Below, piece by piece: positions 9,067-18,060 of a stretch of 64,000 bases of DNA. The DNA is taken from contig NZ_JAHSPF010000007.1 of the NCBI RefSeq assembly GCF_019132875.1, positions 62,001-126,000 of the forward strand, given 5' to 3'. This DNA is from Erwinia phyllosphaerae. GTDB lineage: Bacteria > Pseudomonadota > Gammaproteobacteria > Enterobacterales > Enterobacteriaceae. The stretch's first letter is position 1, and the number at the start of each line of letters is the position of its first letter. Under the pieces are notes generated by a model. That model saw only the letters and a program-made list of their open reading frames with translations. It had not been told where the DNA came from and searched no databases. The position numbers and the translations under genes were made by a program.

Positions 9067-10674
9067 TCAAAACCGCGTAAACAGCCAGTAAAGCGTGGCG
9101 GAGAGCAGAATCGACACGGGCAGCGTCAGGATCCACGCCATTGCCAGGTTGCGCAGCGTGGCCATCTGCAGGCCAGAGCGGTTGGCTGCCATCGTGCCCG
9201 CCACGCCGGAGGAAAGAACGTGCGTGGTCGAAACCGGTAAACCAAAGCCGTCCGCTGCACCAATTGTCGCCATCGCCACCAGTTCAGCGCTGGCACCCTG
9301 AGCATAGTTCAGATGCGCCTTACCGATCTTTTCCCCGACGGTGACCACAATCCTGCGCCAGCCGACCATGGTGCCCAGCCCCAGGGCAATAGCAACGGTC
9401 ACCTTAACCCACCAGGGAATAAAGCGCGTGGCGTTATCCAGTTCAGCTTTTAGCGCATCCAGATCTCGCTGGGTTTGCGCGGGCAGTTTGAACTGCGGAT
9501 CGCTTTTCAGATGCTTAATGGTTTCAGAAGCCAGATACATATCATTACGGGTATTAGAAACCGCCCGCGCCGGGATTTTATCAACCGTGCCGTATTGACG
9601 GATCTGATTGCCAATCGCGCCGGTCAGCTCGGCCAGTGCGGGCAGCACCTGAGGATTAAGCTTGTCGGTACGAACGTAGTCCGTCAGCACGTGGTAAGAA
9701 GAAGCAGGTGCTGGCGCATTGTTTGACTGGCGCATCAGCTCCTGTTGCGTCACGGTAGCCAGCGCCGCAACGCGTGGGCTTTGCTCGGCAGGAATCGAGC
9801 GGTTCAACGCGTAGGCCATCGGCATGGTCCCGACCAGAATCAGCATAATCAATCCCATACCTTTCTGCCCATCGTTAGAGCCGTGCGCAAAAGAGACGCC
9901 GGTGCAGGTCAGGATCAGCAGCCCACGGATCCAGGTCGGCGGCTTTTTATTTCCCTGCGGCGCGCTGTAAAGTCGGCGATTCCTGACGACTCGCTTCATT
10001 AACAGCATCAGCAATCCCGCGCAGACAAAGCCGACGATCGGCGACAGTAATAAGGCATAGCCCACTTTTAACGCCTGATCCCAGTCCACGCCGCTGGTGC
10101 CGGTACGGCCATGAATCAGCGCGTTTGCCACGCCCACGCCAATAATGGAGCCGATTAACGTGTGCGAGGAGGAGGCGGGCAGCCCAAACCACCAGGTGCC
10201 AAGGTTCCAGATAATGGCCGAAAAGAGCAGGGCATAAACCATTGCGAAACCGCCGCCGCTGCTGGCCTGTAAAATCAGCTCGACCGGCAATAAAGAGATA
10301 ATGCCAAAAGCGACCACGCCGCTGGAGAGCAGTACGCCAAGAAAGTTAAAAAAGCCAGACCAGATTACCGCCACGGTTGGCGTGAGTGAATGGGTATAAA
10401 TCACCGTGGCCACGGCATTTGCCGTATCGTGAAACCCGTTAACGAACTCAAAGCCCAGCGCGATAAGCAGCGCCAGACCCAACAGCAAATAAGGCACATA
10501 GCTGGTGCTTTCGCTGCCTGCATCGGTAACGTCATGAAAAAGGTTAACGCCGGCAAAGGCGATGCCTATAAGCATCAGCAGAATAAACAGCAGTACCGAT
10601 AATCGGCTGTTTTTACGGTAAACGGGACGACTACCGGCCATCTGATACCGATCGATTGCGCTGTTCTGGCTCAT
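9067..10674 (-). CDS. Low-affinity inorganic phosphate transporter, Pit family
   Basis: The 535-residue membrane protein belongs to the PHO-4/PiT family, which imports metal-phosphate complexes with protons. Signatures are the two inverted repeats GFEFVNGFHDTANAVAT in the N-half and VSTTHVLSSGVAGTM in the C-half, with LPASSSHTLIG and SFAHGSNDGQKG between them. It resembles E. coli PitA/PitB over its length but has a longer polar N-terminus (about 30 residues before the first helix) and a diverged central soluble loop (about residues 290-410). The ATG is preceded by AGAGGAC. A likely PHO box upstream suggests PhoB control, known for E. coli pitB. I cannot decide between pitA and pitB orthology. 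Confidence 0.9.
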   Translation of the reverse strand: MSQNSAIDRYQMAGSRPVYRKNSRLSVLLFILLMLIGIAFAGVNLFHDVTDAGSESTSYVPYLLLGLALLIALGFEFVNGFHDTANAVATVIYTHSLTPTVAVIWSGFFNFLGVLLSSGVVAFGIISLLPVELILQASSGGGFAMVYALLFSAIIWNLGTWWFGLPASSSHTLIGSIIGVGVANALIHGRTGTSGVDWDQALKVGYALLLSPIVGFVCAGLLMLLMKRVVRNRRLYSAPQGNKKPPTWIRGLLILTCTGVSFAHGSNDGQKGMGLIMLILVGTMPMAYALNRSIPAEQSPRVAALATVTQQELMRQSNNAPAPASSYHVLTDYVRTDKLNPQVLPALAELTGAIGNQIRQYGTVDKIPARAVSNTRNDMYLASETIKHLKSDPQFKLPAQTQRDLDALKAELDNATRFIPWWVKVTVAIALGLGTMVGWRRIVVTVGEKIGKAHLNYAQGASAELVAMATIGAADGFGLPVSTTHVLSSGVAGTMAANRSGLQMATLRNLAMAWILTLPVSILLSATLYWLFTRF

Positions 10675-10734
10675 AAGTCCTCTTTGCTGTGGGCGGAAAG
10701 AGATAGCTGTCTTAAGCAGATGTACGCAGGATTA

Positions 10735-10752
10735 ATGACAGTAAGATGACGA
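10735..10752 (-). promoter_or_regulatory. Candidate PHO box upstream of the pit gene
   Basis: On the minus strand the sequence reads TCGTCAT-CTTA-CTGTCAT. The second heptamer is a perfect match to the CTGTCA-type PHO repeat and the first matches at five of seven positions, at the canonical 11-base repeat distance. It ends 61 bases before the pit start, a suitable place for PhoB to act at the -35 region. The rest of the 237-bp gap 10675-10911 shows no other structure that I can name. Confidence 0.55.
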
Positions 10753-10911
10753 AGCCCGTCGCGATTTATCTTAAAAACAGGCGGTCAACGTGCCAAATCG
10801 GACCCTGCTTGCTCTGTTTATCAGACATATTCCCCTGCTTAGCGAAACGGTTATCGTTTAAGGTATAGGAAACATTCGCTCATCCTGCGCTCAAAGGTAG
10901 TACCTGTCTAT

Positions 10912-11922
10912 ATGCATCTTCTTTTATGCCGTTTGCGGCTTTCCGGTCTGCTTGTCCTGTTTTTTCTTACTCCCTGTGTTCATGCCGATACGGTCTGGAT
11001 GAAAAACGGCGATCGCCTGAGCGGCACGGTGCGCTCGCTTAGCGGCGGCAAGCTGGTGATGGATACCAGCTACGGCGGCACGCTTTCGCTTAACTGGAGC
11101 TCGGTCAGTACGCTTTCCAGTGAAAAAGCGATCGATGTACGCAATGGCCAACAGGTTTTCAAAGCACAGCTTGAAGCGGCCGATCCGGGCTATATCGTGG
11201 TGCGGCGCGGCGCGGATGAACAGCGGGTGCAGATAACCAGATTTGAAGAGTTTATGAAGCCCAAACCTAAAACCGATGCGCTGACCTGGACCGGTAATAT
11301 TGATATGGGGATCAGCCTGAAAAAAGCGTCTACCCGCACGCAGGATTCCCACTTCGCCTATAACAACAAGGTCAATATCGGCAAATGGCGTAACGACTTT
11401 GGCGGCACCTATACGCGCGAAAAAGAAGATGACACCATGAACACCGAAAACTATAGCCTGCGCTACGCGCTGGACTATCAGTTTCGCGATCGGCTTTTCT
11501 GGCAGGGCAGGGCCAGCTACAAGCGTGACTGGGTCGAGGATTTATCACAACAGGCGCTGCTTGGCACCGGCCCCGGCTACCAGTTCTGGGACGATGAGCT
11601 GGGCTCGTTTTCGCTGGCGTTACTGGGCGGCGCGTTTACCTATGGCTATAGCGACGGCAGTTCAGACAGCCACCTTGGCGCTTCGCTGCGCTGGGACTAT
11701 CAGCGTTTTCTACAGGGCAGAAAGATCGCGCTGTTCAGCCACGGCGACGTAGGGCATTCGCTGGGCGATAACATCTTCACTATGGATGCCGAGGTCGGCC
11801 TGCGTTATCAGCTTACCAGCTGGTCGTCGTTAAATATTACCTATGGACATAACCTGGTTAGCGGCACGCGCGATACGTTAAATGAACGTGACTTCACCAC
11901 CGGGCTGGGGCTGAAGTGGTAA
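10912..11922 (+). CDS. DUF481 outer-membrane protein, YdiY-like
   Basis: The 336-residue protein has a signal peptide (hydrophobic residues 10-22, likely cut after VHA at 25). It continues with a soluble region that includes TVWMKNGDRLSGTVRSLSGG, then a DUF481 beta-barrel-like half (from about residue 125) of alternating aromatic/polar strands ending in a C-terminal tryptophan (TGLGLKW), a usual end for barrel proteins. DUF481 proteins such as YdiY are described as acid- or salt-inducible outer-membrane proteins of unknown function. It is transcribed divergently from pit. The ribosome-binding site (AAAGG, about 15 bases upstream) is weak, so the start is less certain. Confidence 0.8.
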   Translation: MHLLLCRLRLSGLLVLFFLTPCVHADTVWMKNGDRLSGTVRSLSGGKLVMDTSYGGTLSLNWSSVSTLSSEKAIDVRNGQQVFKAQLEAADPGYIVVRRGADEQRVQITRFEEFMKPKPKTDALTWTGNIDMGISLKKASTRTQDSHFAYNNKVNIGKWRNDFGGTYTREKEDDTMNTENYSLRYALDYQFRDRLFWQGRASYKRDWVEDLSQQALLGTGPGYQFWDDELGSFSLALLGGAFTYGYSDGSSDSHLGASLRWDYQRFLQGRKIALFSHGDVGHSLGDNIFTMDAEVGLRYQLTSWSSLNITYGHNLVSGTRDTLNERDFTTGLGLKW

Positions 11923-11964
11923 GGAGGGCGCCTGGGCAATGTAAAACATCTCAAAAAGGCATAA

Positions 11965-11990
11965 AAAAACGGGCCGTTTGGCCCGTTTTT
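11965..11990. terminator. Bidirectional terminator between the DUF481 gene and ldt
   Basis: AAAAACGGGCC (11965-11975) pairs perfectly with GGCCCGTTTTT (11980-11990) around the loop GTTT. It serves both converging genes. Confidence 0.93.
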
Positions 11991-12012
11991 GCTGGTCAGC
12001 GAGACGCCACTA

Positions 12013-13239
12013 TCAGGACTGCGTAGCCGCGTTAGCTTTCGCTGCCGATTTGCTGTCCTGGTAGATTGGGCCAGGCTGCGTGGGCACAACAAAGTTGCTA
12101 CTGCTAGAGGCAGGGGCCTGGGTTGCCGCCGCGCCGCCGCCAGAGGTCTGACCGTTTGCATTTGTTGCAGGCTGGCCGTCTACGGTTGGCGTATCGGCAG
12201 CCGGGGCCGCGCCACCGTTAGCGCCCTGCGGCGTTACCGGCGTGGCTGGCTCTTCTTTAGGCTGCGCGCCTTCGTTTTCCTGTACCGGAATCGGAGCGGC
12301 ATAGCCATTACCGGCCGCGCCGTTCACTTTAGTTGGCATACCGGTACGCGCTTTCAGCGCTTCTTCCAGCGTCGTGCTGTCTACGCTGCTGTCCGCCACA
12401 ATCTTGTTCACGGCCGCGGTTAACGTCAGTGGAACCGGCTCGCGTGAATTAAACTGCTCTTCGGTCTGCGACAGAGGATTGTGCACCTCGATATAGCGTG
12501 AACCGTCTGGCTCTACGCTGGCCTTAACCGGCTGATCGATAAACTGTACGCGCGTGCCGACCGGCACGTTGTCGAACAGCCATTTGATATCGTCAGCGCG
12601 CAGGCGCACGCAGCCGTGGCTGACGCGCAGGCCGATGCCGAAGTTGGCATTGGTGCCGTGAATAGCATAAAGACGGCCAATATAGAGCGCGTACAGGCCC
12701 ATCGGGTTATCAGGGCCGGCCGGGAAAATTGGCGGCAGCGGTGAGCCCGCGGCAGCAGCATCTTCATGCATTTTTTTGGTTGGCGTCCAGGTCGGGCCAT
12801 CTTTTTTGCTTTGTACCGTGGTGGTCCAGTTCATCGGCGTATCTTTACCCAGTTCGCCTACGCCAACCGGTAATACCACCACCGTTTTGCCGCCTTTTGG
12901 ATAGTAATAAAGGCGCATTTCGGCGCTGTTGACCACGATACCTTCGCGCGGCGCGTCGGGCAGGATCAGCTGCTGAGGAATAATTAATTTGCTACCGGCT
13001 TTGGGCAGATAAACATCCACGCCCGGATTCGCTTCCAGCATGTTGCTCAGCCCCATCTGATACTGAGCGGCAAAAGCCTCCAGCGGCAGCTTGCTGTCGG
13101 CAGGCACGGTAATTTCAATATTGTCGCCAAGCAGACGGCTGTTAGCGGCGGGCAGGTTATAAACCACGGCAAAAGCAGACTGGCTATAAGCGGTAACGGC
13201 CAGCAGTAAAGTGGCTAACGCGCGGATGCTCTTTTTCAT
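12013..13239 (-). CDS. L,D-transpeptidase (ErfK/YbiS/YcfS family) with long Pro/Ala/Gly tail
   Basis: A periplasmic YkuD-type L,D-transpeptidase, which attaches Braun lipoprotein to, or crosslinks, peptidoglycan. Features: signal peptide 1-24 (ends SAFA), LysM-like region (about 35-95), YkuD domain (about 98-235) with H194 in IHGT and the catalytic motif SHGCVRL (H208, C210). I chose the ATG at 13239 because it begins a proper signal peptide (MKKSIRAL); an in-frame start 24 codons upstream would bury it. The protein has 408 residues, about 100 more than E. coli LdtA/B/C, owing to a low-complexity tail rich in P, A, G, T, N and Q. It cannot be assigned to LdtA, LdtB or LdtC by eye. Confidence 0.92.
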   Translation of the reverse strand: MKKSIRALATLLLAVTAYSQSAFAVVYNLPAANSRLLGDNIEITVPADSKLPLEAFAAQYQMGLSNMLEANPGVDVYLPKAGSKLIIPQQLILPDAPREGIVVNSAEMRLYYYPKGGKTVVVLPVGVGELGKDTPMNWTTTVQSKKDGPTWTPTKKMHEDAAAAGSPLPPIFPAGPDNPMGLYALYIGRLYAIHGTNANFGIGLRVSHGCVRLRADDIKWLFDNVPVGTRVQFIDQPVKASVEPDGSRYIEVHNPLSQTEEQFNSREPVPLTLTAAVNKIVADSSVDSTTLEEALKARTGMPTKVNGAAGNGYAAPIPVQENEGAQPKEEPATPVTPQGANGGAAPAADTPTVDGQPATNANGQTSGGGAAATQAPASSSSNFVVPTQPGPIYQDSKSAAKANAATQS

Positions 13240-13412
13240 ATTCTTCAAGGTATAGCGCCATGTAAACTGTGGATAAAGAAGCCTGTGCCGGTCAAAGGTG
13301 ACCGGCTGCACATTATATGGTCATAAGCGTCCGGAATAAACCTGCATTTGCGCCTGGCGTGCCAGCTTTACGCAGATTTATCTGGAAATAACGCGTAAAA
13401 AATGGCTTTGCG

Positions 13413-15227
13413 TTACGGCTGCCATAGCGGGTCGTCGCCGTTCAGCTTGCGGTTAAGGAAAAATGCCGCGCTAATCAGGGCCAGATGGCTGAGCGCCTGC
13501 GGCGTATTGCCCAGCGCATAGCCTTGATGATCAAACTCTTCCGCGTAAAGCCCCAGCGGATTGGCATAGCTTAGCAGCTTTTCAAACTCGAAATGGGCTT
13601 CATAAACTCTGCCAGCGCGCGCCAGACATTCGACATACCAGAACGAGCAGGCGGTAAAAGATCCTTCCGTGCCTTCCAGCGCATCAGCCGGTGTTTCGGC
13701 GCGGTTATAGCGTTTTACCAGGCCATCGTTAACCAGCTGTTCTTTAATCGTGTCCAGCGTCTTCAGCCAGTCGGGATCGGTTGCGCCCACGAATCTGACC
13801 AGCGGCATCAGCAGCATAGAGGCATCAACAAAATCACCGTGTCGCGTGGCAACAAAATGGCCTTTTTCTTCGTTCCAGAAGTTGCTCCAGATATCTTCAC
13901 GGATCTCATCACGGACGCGCAGCCAGCGTTCGTAAGGAAACGAGAGCGATCGTTTCTGGCCCAGCCTGATTGCACGATCTAACGCGACCCAACACATCAG
14001 GCGGGAGTGCAGGAAATGTTGCGGTTCACCGCGCATCTCCCAGATACCGGCATCGGGCTGATTCCAGTTTGCCCCCACGTAGTCAATCATTTTGCTAACG
14101 TGCGCCCAGCCACGATGGGAAATCGCTTCGCCATATTTGTTGGCAAGATAAATCGCGTCCATCAGCTCGCCATAAATATCCAGCTGTTTCTGATTCCAGG
14201 CGTCGTTGCCAATACGCACCGGCGTGGAATTAGCATAGCCAGAGAGATTGAGCAGCTCGCTTTCGTGTAGCTCGGTGCCGCTGTCAAGACGGTACATCAC
14301 CTGGAGCTTTTCCACGTCGTGATGGCTGTTTTCCACGCAGTGACCAACCCAGTGGGTAAAGTGCCTGGCTTCTTCCACATAGCCGAGCCGCATCAGCGCA
14401 TACATGCTAAACGAGGCGTCACGCAGCCAGGAGGCGCGATAGTCCCAGTTGCGCTCGCCGCCCAGCTCTTCCGGCAGGCCAAAGGTAGCGGCGGCGGCGA
14501 TGGAGCCGTGTTTCCACGAGGTCAGCAGCTTTAGGGTCAGCGCGGAACGCGTCACCATCTCCTGCCAGCGTCCGCGATAGCTGCTCTTGGCGCTCCAGTC
14601 ACGCCAGAAATGCAGCGTTTCCTGGAAACAGACGGCGGTTTTTTCCTCATCGACTTTTTCGTCGTCCGCGCAGCCGAGGACAAACTCGCGGTGCTCACCG
14701 GCTTTTAAGGTGAAGGTTGCCGTTGCGGCATTTTCTGACGTGGCAAAATCGGCTTTTCCGCTCAGGCGCAGCGTCGGCTGGCTGTCCGCGCTAAACAGCA
14801 CGCCGCCTTCATGCAGGCTCGCTATAGTTTCCGCTCTGGCATAATCGTGAACTGGCGCGCAGCGTAGCGTAAAGGTTGCTTCGCCATGAACCACTTTTAC
14901 CCGGCGGATCAGGCGCGGCCGGGTGTCTTCCCGATTGCAAAGCGGCATATAGTCGGTGATTTCCGCCACGCCGTTATGATCGAGCCAGCGAGTCTGCAAA
15001 ATATTGGTGTCAGGCAAATAGAGCTGTAGCCGTCGCGCTTGCGGCCAGTCTGGCTCGATACTGAACAGGCCCGCCTCATCGCCATCCAGCAGCGCGGTAA
15101 AGACAGAGGGACTGTCAAGATTCGGCCAGCAGAAGTAGTCGATTGCCCCGTCGTTTGCCACCAGCGCGCAGGTGCGCAGGTCTCCGATAACGCCATGATC
15201 CTCAATCTTTCTTTTTATTTTGCTCAT
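13413..15227 (-). CDS. Glycoside hydrolase family 15 protein (glucoamylase/trehalase-like)
   Basis: The 604-residue protein has the two-part structure of bacterial GH15 enzymes: an N-terminal beta-sandwich (about 1-220), beginning with IEDHGVIGDLRTCALVANDG, and an (alpha/alpha)6 barrel. Barrel motifs include ERNWDYRASWLRDASF, the general acid E397 in GIWEMRGEPQHF, and the second acidic site in YAEEFD (E563/E564) followed by GNTPQALSHLALI. There is no signal peptide, so it should act in the cytoplasm on an alpha-glucoside such as trehalose, maltodextrin or glycogen. GH15 proteins of this length include trehalases. It is divergent from yohF. ATG at 15227 follows a GAGGAA stretch. Confidence 0.9.
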   Translation of the reverse strand: MSKIKRKIEDHGVIGDLRTCALVANDGAIDYFCWPNLDSPSVFTALLDGDEAGLFSIEPDWPQARRLQLYLPDTNILQTRWLDHNGVAEITDYMPLCNREDTRPRLIRRVKVVHGEATFTLRCAPVHDYARAETIASLHEGGVLFSADSQPTLRLSGKADFATSENAATATFTLKAGEHREFVLGCADDEKVDEEKTAVCFQETLHFWRDWSAKSSYRGRWQEMVTRSALTLKLLTSWKHGSIAAAATFGLPEELGGERNWDYRASWLRDASFSMYALMRLGYVEEARHFTHWVGHCVENSHHDVEKLQVMYRLDSGTELHESELLNLSGYANSTPVRIGNDAWNQKQLDIYGELMDAIYLANKYGEAISHRGWAHVSKMIDYVGANWNQPDAGIWEMRGEPQHFLHSRLMCWVALDRAIRLGQKRSLSFPYERWLRVRDEIREDIWSNFWNEEKGHFVATRHGDFVDASMLLMPLVRFVGATDPDWLKTLDTIKEQLVNDGLVKRYNRAETPADALEGTEGSFTACSFWYVECLARAGRVYEAHFEFEKLLSYANPLGLYAEEFDHQGYALGNTPQALSHLALISAAFFLNRKLNGDDPLWQP

Positions 15228-15372
15228 TCCTTCCTCTGGCTAATTGTGCAGGCTGTTTTTTAACTATAGACAGTGCCCGCCAGCGGCGGCGTCAGGAAGC
15301 GCAAGCAAGTGTAAACGCCGCTGAAATTCCCTCGCCTATACTTAATTTTTTATCGTGACCGAGGAGCCATCC

Positions 15373-16149
15373 ATGAGTAAAGCAGAGCAGAAAGTTGCCG
15401 TTGTCACCGCCTCCGATTCCGGGATAGGCAAGGCCAGCGCGATTATGCTGGCGGAACAGGGATACGATATCGGCATAACCTGGCGTTCGGACGAAAAGGG
15501 CGCGCAGGACACGGCCAGCAAGGTGCGTGCGCTGGGTCGGAAAGCAGAAGTTCACCAGCTGGATCTCGCCGACCCGCAAGAAGGCGGCAAGGCGCTGGAG
15601 GCGCTGATTGGCAAGCTTGGCCGTATTGACGCGTTGGTTAACAACGCGGGCACCAATGATAAAGCGGCGTTTCTGGAGACTTCTTTTGACTCGTGGCGCA
15701 AGGTGTTCAGCGTAGACGTGGACGGCGCGTTTATCTGCGGTCAGATCGCCGCGCGGCACATGGTGGAGCAGGGCGACGGCGGACGTATCGTTAATATCAC
15801 CTCCGTGCATGAGCATACGCCGCTGCCGGATTCGGTTGCCTATACGGCCGCGAAGCATGCACTGGGTGGATTGACTAAAGCGATGGCGCTAAGCCTGATG
15901 CCGCACAATATTCTGGTAAACTCGGTCGCGCCCGGTGCTATCGCCACGCCGATGAATGCGATGAGCGACGACGATGCCCATAAGGTTTCCATTCCGGAAA
16001 TCCCGGCAGGCAGGCCAGGCGACCCGCGCGAAATTGCCAGCATGGTCGCCTGGCTCTGTTCCCAGTGGGCAAGCTACACCACCGGCCAGTCCTTTATTAT
16101 CGATGGTGGCTTTACCCTGGCGAACCCGCAGTTTTATATCGGCAAATAA
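15373..16149 (+). CDS. yohF: YohF, short-chain dehydrogenase/reductase
   Basis: A cytoplasmic NAD(P)-dependent SDR of 258 residues. It shows the glycine motif TASDSGIGK (12-20), NNAG (90-93), the catalytic S144, Y157 and K161 (in NITSVHEHTPLPDSVAY and AAK), and the C-terminal IIDGGFTLANPQF ending, which matches E. coli YohF. I chose ATG 15373 because GAGGAG (15361-15366) lies six bases upstream; a GTG 18 bases earlier is in frame but has no such site. The substrate is unknown (the family is often annotated acetoin reductase-like). It belongs to the relocated yoh-yeh block. Confidence 0.93.
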   Translation: MSKAEQKVAVVTASDSGIGKASAIMLAEQGYDIGITWRSDEKGAQDTASKVRALGRKAEVHQLDLADPQEGGKALEALIGKLGRIDALVNNAGTNDKAAFLETSFDSWRKVFSVDVDGAFICGQIAARHMVEQGDGGRIVNITSVHEHTPLPDSVAYTAAKHALGGLTKAMALSLMPHNILVNSVAPGAIATPMNAMSDDDAHKVSIPEIPAGRPGDPREIASMVAWLCSQWASYTTGQSFIIDGGFTLANPQFYIGK

Positions 16150-16204
16150 GGTTATAGAGCCATTGCCCGGCCCGCTTATTTGTCCCGTTCGGCTGGCGAA
16201 GCTA

Positions 16205-16448
16205 CCAGCCGTCGTCTTCTCGCCTGCTGGCAGGATCACCAGCCTTCATCTTCCTGTCTGCTGGCAGGATTACCAGCCTTCATCTTCTTGCCTGCTGGCA
16301 GATTCATCAGCCTTTATCTTCCTGTCTGCTGGCAGGATTACCAGCCTTCATCTTCTTGCCTGCTGGCAGACTCATCAGCCTTCGTCTTCCTGCCTGCTGG
16401 TAGGATCACCAGCCTTTATCTTTATGCCTGCTGGCAGGATCACCAGCC
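16205..16448. repeat. Tandem array, 34-bp unit, seven copies plus a partial
   Basis: Units begin CCAGCC or TCAGCC at 16205, 16239, 16273, 16307, 16341, 16375, 16409 and (partial) 16443, exactly 34 bp apart, with no spacers. Each unit carries CCTGC-TG-GCAGG or a close variant, and across the unit boundary GCTGG...CCAGC, so two exclusive hairpins are possible. Units 2-5 alternate in sequence (GGATTA then GATTCA/GACTCA before the boundary), giving a 68-bp higher-order period. The array lies between the converging genes yohF and yohD. Long open frames run through it only because 34 is not a multiple of three and stops are rare; I do not regard it as coding. Confidence 0.92.
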
Positions 16449-16500
16449 GTGATTTTTTCCAGCCGGTAAAACCCTGCCTTTATTTATCCGGCAGCTACAA

Positions 16501-17079
16501 TCACTCATCTTCATCCGGCTGGCGAGCAGCACGGCGCTTAAACCAGATCCTGATGCCCCAGACCAGCGCGACGATCAGCACCACCCAGAAAACCTGTTTC
16601 AGATGATGATCCAGCTTGTGCAGCCAGGGTGCGATAACCTGGCCGCCCACGTAGCCCAGCGAGACGAAAATCACTGCCCACAGCACCGCGCCAATTACGT
16701 TCAGCAGAAGAAATTTTTGCGGTTTTAAACCGCTGGAACCGATGATAATCGGACCGATAATGCGCAGGCCGTACATAAACCGCACGCCGATAACAAATAA
16801 CACGGGCCGTTTGCGGATCAGGTTATTAGCTTTTTTTATCTGTTTCTGATGTTTCTTAAAACGCTGCAGAATGGCGGTGCCATAGTGGCGGCCGATAAAA
16901 AACAGCGCGGTGTCGCCCAGGATGCCGCCCGCCATTGCCACCAGCACCACCAGGCCATAGTGCAACAGCCCTTCATGTGCCGCTACGCCGCCCAGCAGCG
17001 TAAAGGTTTCCCCTTCGGCAATACACCCCAAAAATAGCGCCAGATAACCGTACTGCGTGATCAAATGATTGATATCCAT
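16501..17079 (-). CDS. yohD: YohD, DedA-family membrane protein
   Basis: The 192-residue inner-membrane protein starts MDINHLITQYGYLALFLGC and has the DedA signatures EGETFTLLGGVAAHEG and RFMYGLRIIGPIIIGSSG, with a basic C-terminal tail ending QPDEDE. It matches E. coli YohD throughout. DedA proteins are lipid-carrier flippases/proton-dependent transporters needed for envelope integrity; the E. coli paralogues are partly redundant. Downstream lies the 34-bp repeat array. The minus-strand start has GGAGCAACAGTAA directly upstream. Confidence 0.94.
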   Translation of the reverse strand: MDINHLITQYGYLALFLGCIAEGETFTLLGGVAAHEGLLHYGLVVLVAMAGGILGDTALFFIGRHYGTAILQRFKKHQKQIKKANNLIRKRPVLFVIGVRFMYGLRIIGPIIIGSSGLKPQKFLLLNVIGAVLWAVIFVSLGYVGGQVIAPWLHKLDHHLKQVFWVVLIVALVWGIRIWFKRRAARQPDEDE

Positions 17080-17294
17080 TTACTGTTGCTCCTGCGGTCA
17101 GTGCGCTAAAAGCTTTTAGTCTAAACGCTGTCGGCTAAAGCGGGAAAAAAGTTGCCCAAAAGCGCGATTTTTTTCGTAATAAACAGAAGCGGTTAGCATA
17201 AAAAAACGACGGTGAAAAAATAAACAGTTGAGGATGGCTTATAATTCAGTCTGACCCGCCAGTTCGCAACCGACCTGTAATAAGGAGTGAAGAT

Positions 17295-17882
17295 ATGAAC
17301 CATGTCTGGGGACTTCTTGCGCATCCTGACCGTGAAATGCGCGATATCCGGCAAGAAAACGAATCCGTTTCGCATCACTATACGCACCATGTTTTGCTGA
17401 TGGCGCTGATTCCGGTTATTTGCGCCTTTATTGGAACGACGCAGCTCGGCTGGGATTTTGGCGCGCGCAGCACCATTCAGCTTACGCTGGTAAACGCTTT
17501 TGCTCTCGCCGTGCTGTTTTATGCGCTGATTTTGGGCGGCGTAGCGGTAATGGGCCGCGTGATTTACTGGATGGCGCGTGACTATCCACAGCGTCCCAGC
17601 CTGCAACGTTGTACCGTATTTGCGGGCTATGTTGCCACCCCGCTGTTTGTCAGCGGCCTGGTAGCGCTTTATCCGCTGGTCTGGCTGTGCGTGTTTGTCG
17701 GCGCGCTGGCGCTGGTTTACACCGGTTATCTACTTTATATCGGCATCCCTATGTTTCTGAATATCGACCGGGAAGAGAGCCTGCGCTTTTCCGGTTCCAC
17801 GCTGGCCATCGGCGTGCTGGTGTTCGAAGTATTGATGGCGCTGACCGTTATCCTGTGGGGTTACGGCTACCGTCTGTTCTGA
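17295..17882 (+). CDS. yohC: YohC, Yip1-domain inner-membrane protein
   Basis: A 195-residue protein with an N-terminal cytoplasmic stretch (MNHVWGLLAHPDREMRDIR) and five hydrophobic segments. The sequence LYIGIPMFLNIDREESLRFS matches YohC, a Yip1-domain protein of unknown function. AAGGAG lies eight bases before the ATG. The gap 17080-17294 to the divergent yohD contains AT-rich sequence but no promoter that I can define. A GC-rich stem near 17888-17912, after the stop, may end the transcript. Confidence 0.92.
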   Translation: MNHVWGLLAHPDREMRDIRQENESVSHHYTHHVLLMALIPVICAFIGTTQLGWDFGARSTIQLTLVNAFALAVLFYALILGGVAVMGRVIYWMARDYPQRPSLQRCTVFAGYVATPLFVSGLVALYPLVWLCVFVGALALVYTGYLLYIGIPMFLNIDREESLRFSGSTLAIGVLVFEVLMALTVILWGYGYRLF

Positions 17883-18060
17883 ACCCTGCGCCGTCGGGCC
17901 CCCGGCGGCGCTGTTGTTAACGCCCGGAAACGAATATCTCTTAGGAAAAAGATTAGCCTCCAGCGTATGATGCGCTTGCCAGCCCCCGCGTGGCGTGCTT
18001 TGTGCGGCGGCGGCGTATGGCTGTGCCATACCTGAATCACTATCGATTAAGTTTCCAACG

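Noticed and set aside
16205..16448. Possible CRISPR array or repeat-containing protein in the 34-bp array
   Set aside because: Units are directly joined with no spacers and no cas gene is near. The open frames through it arise because the unit is stop-poor and not a multiple of three in length; they have no ribosome-binding site.
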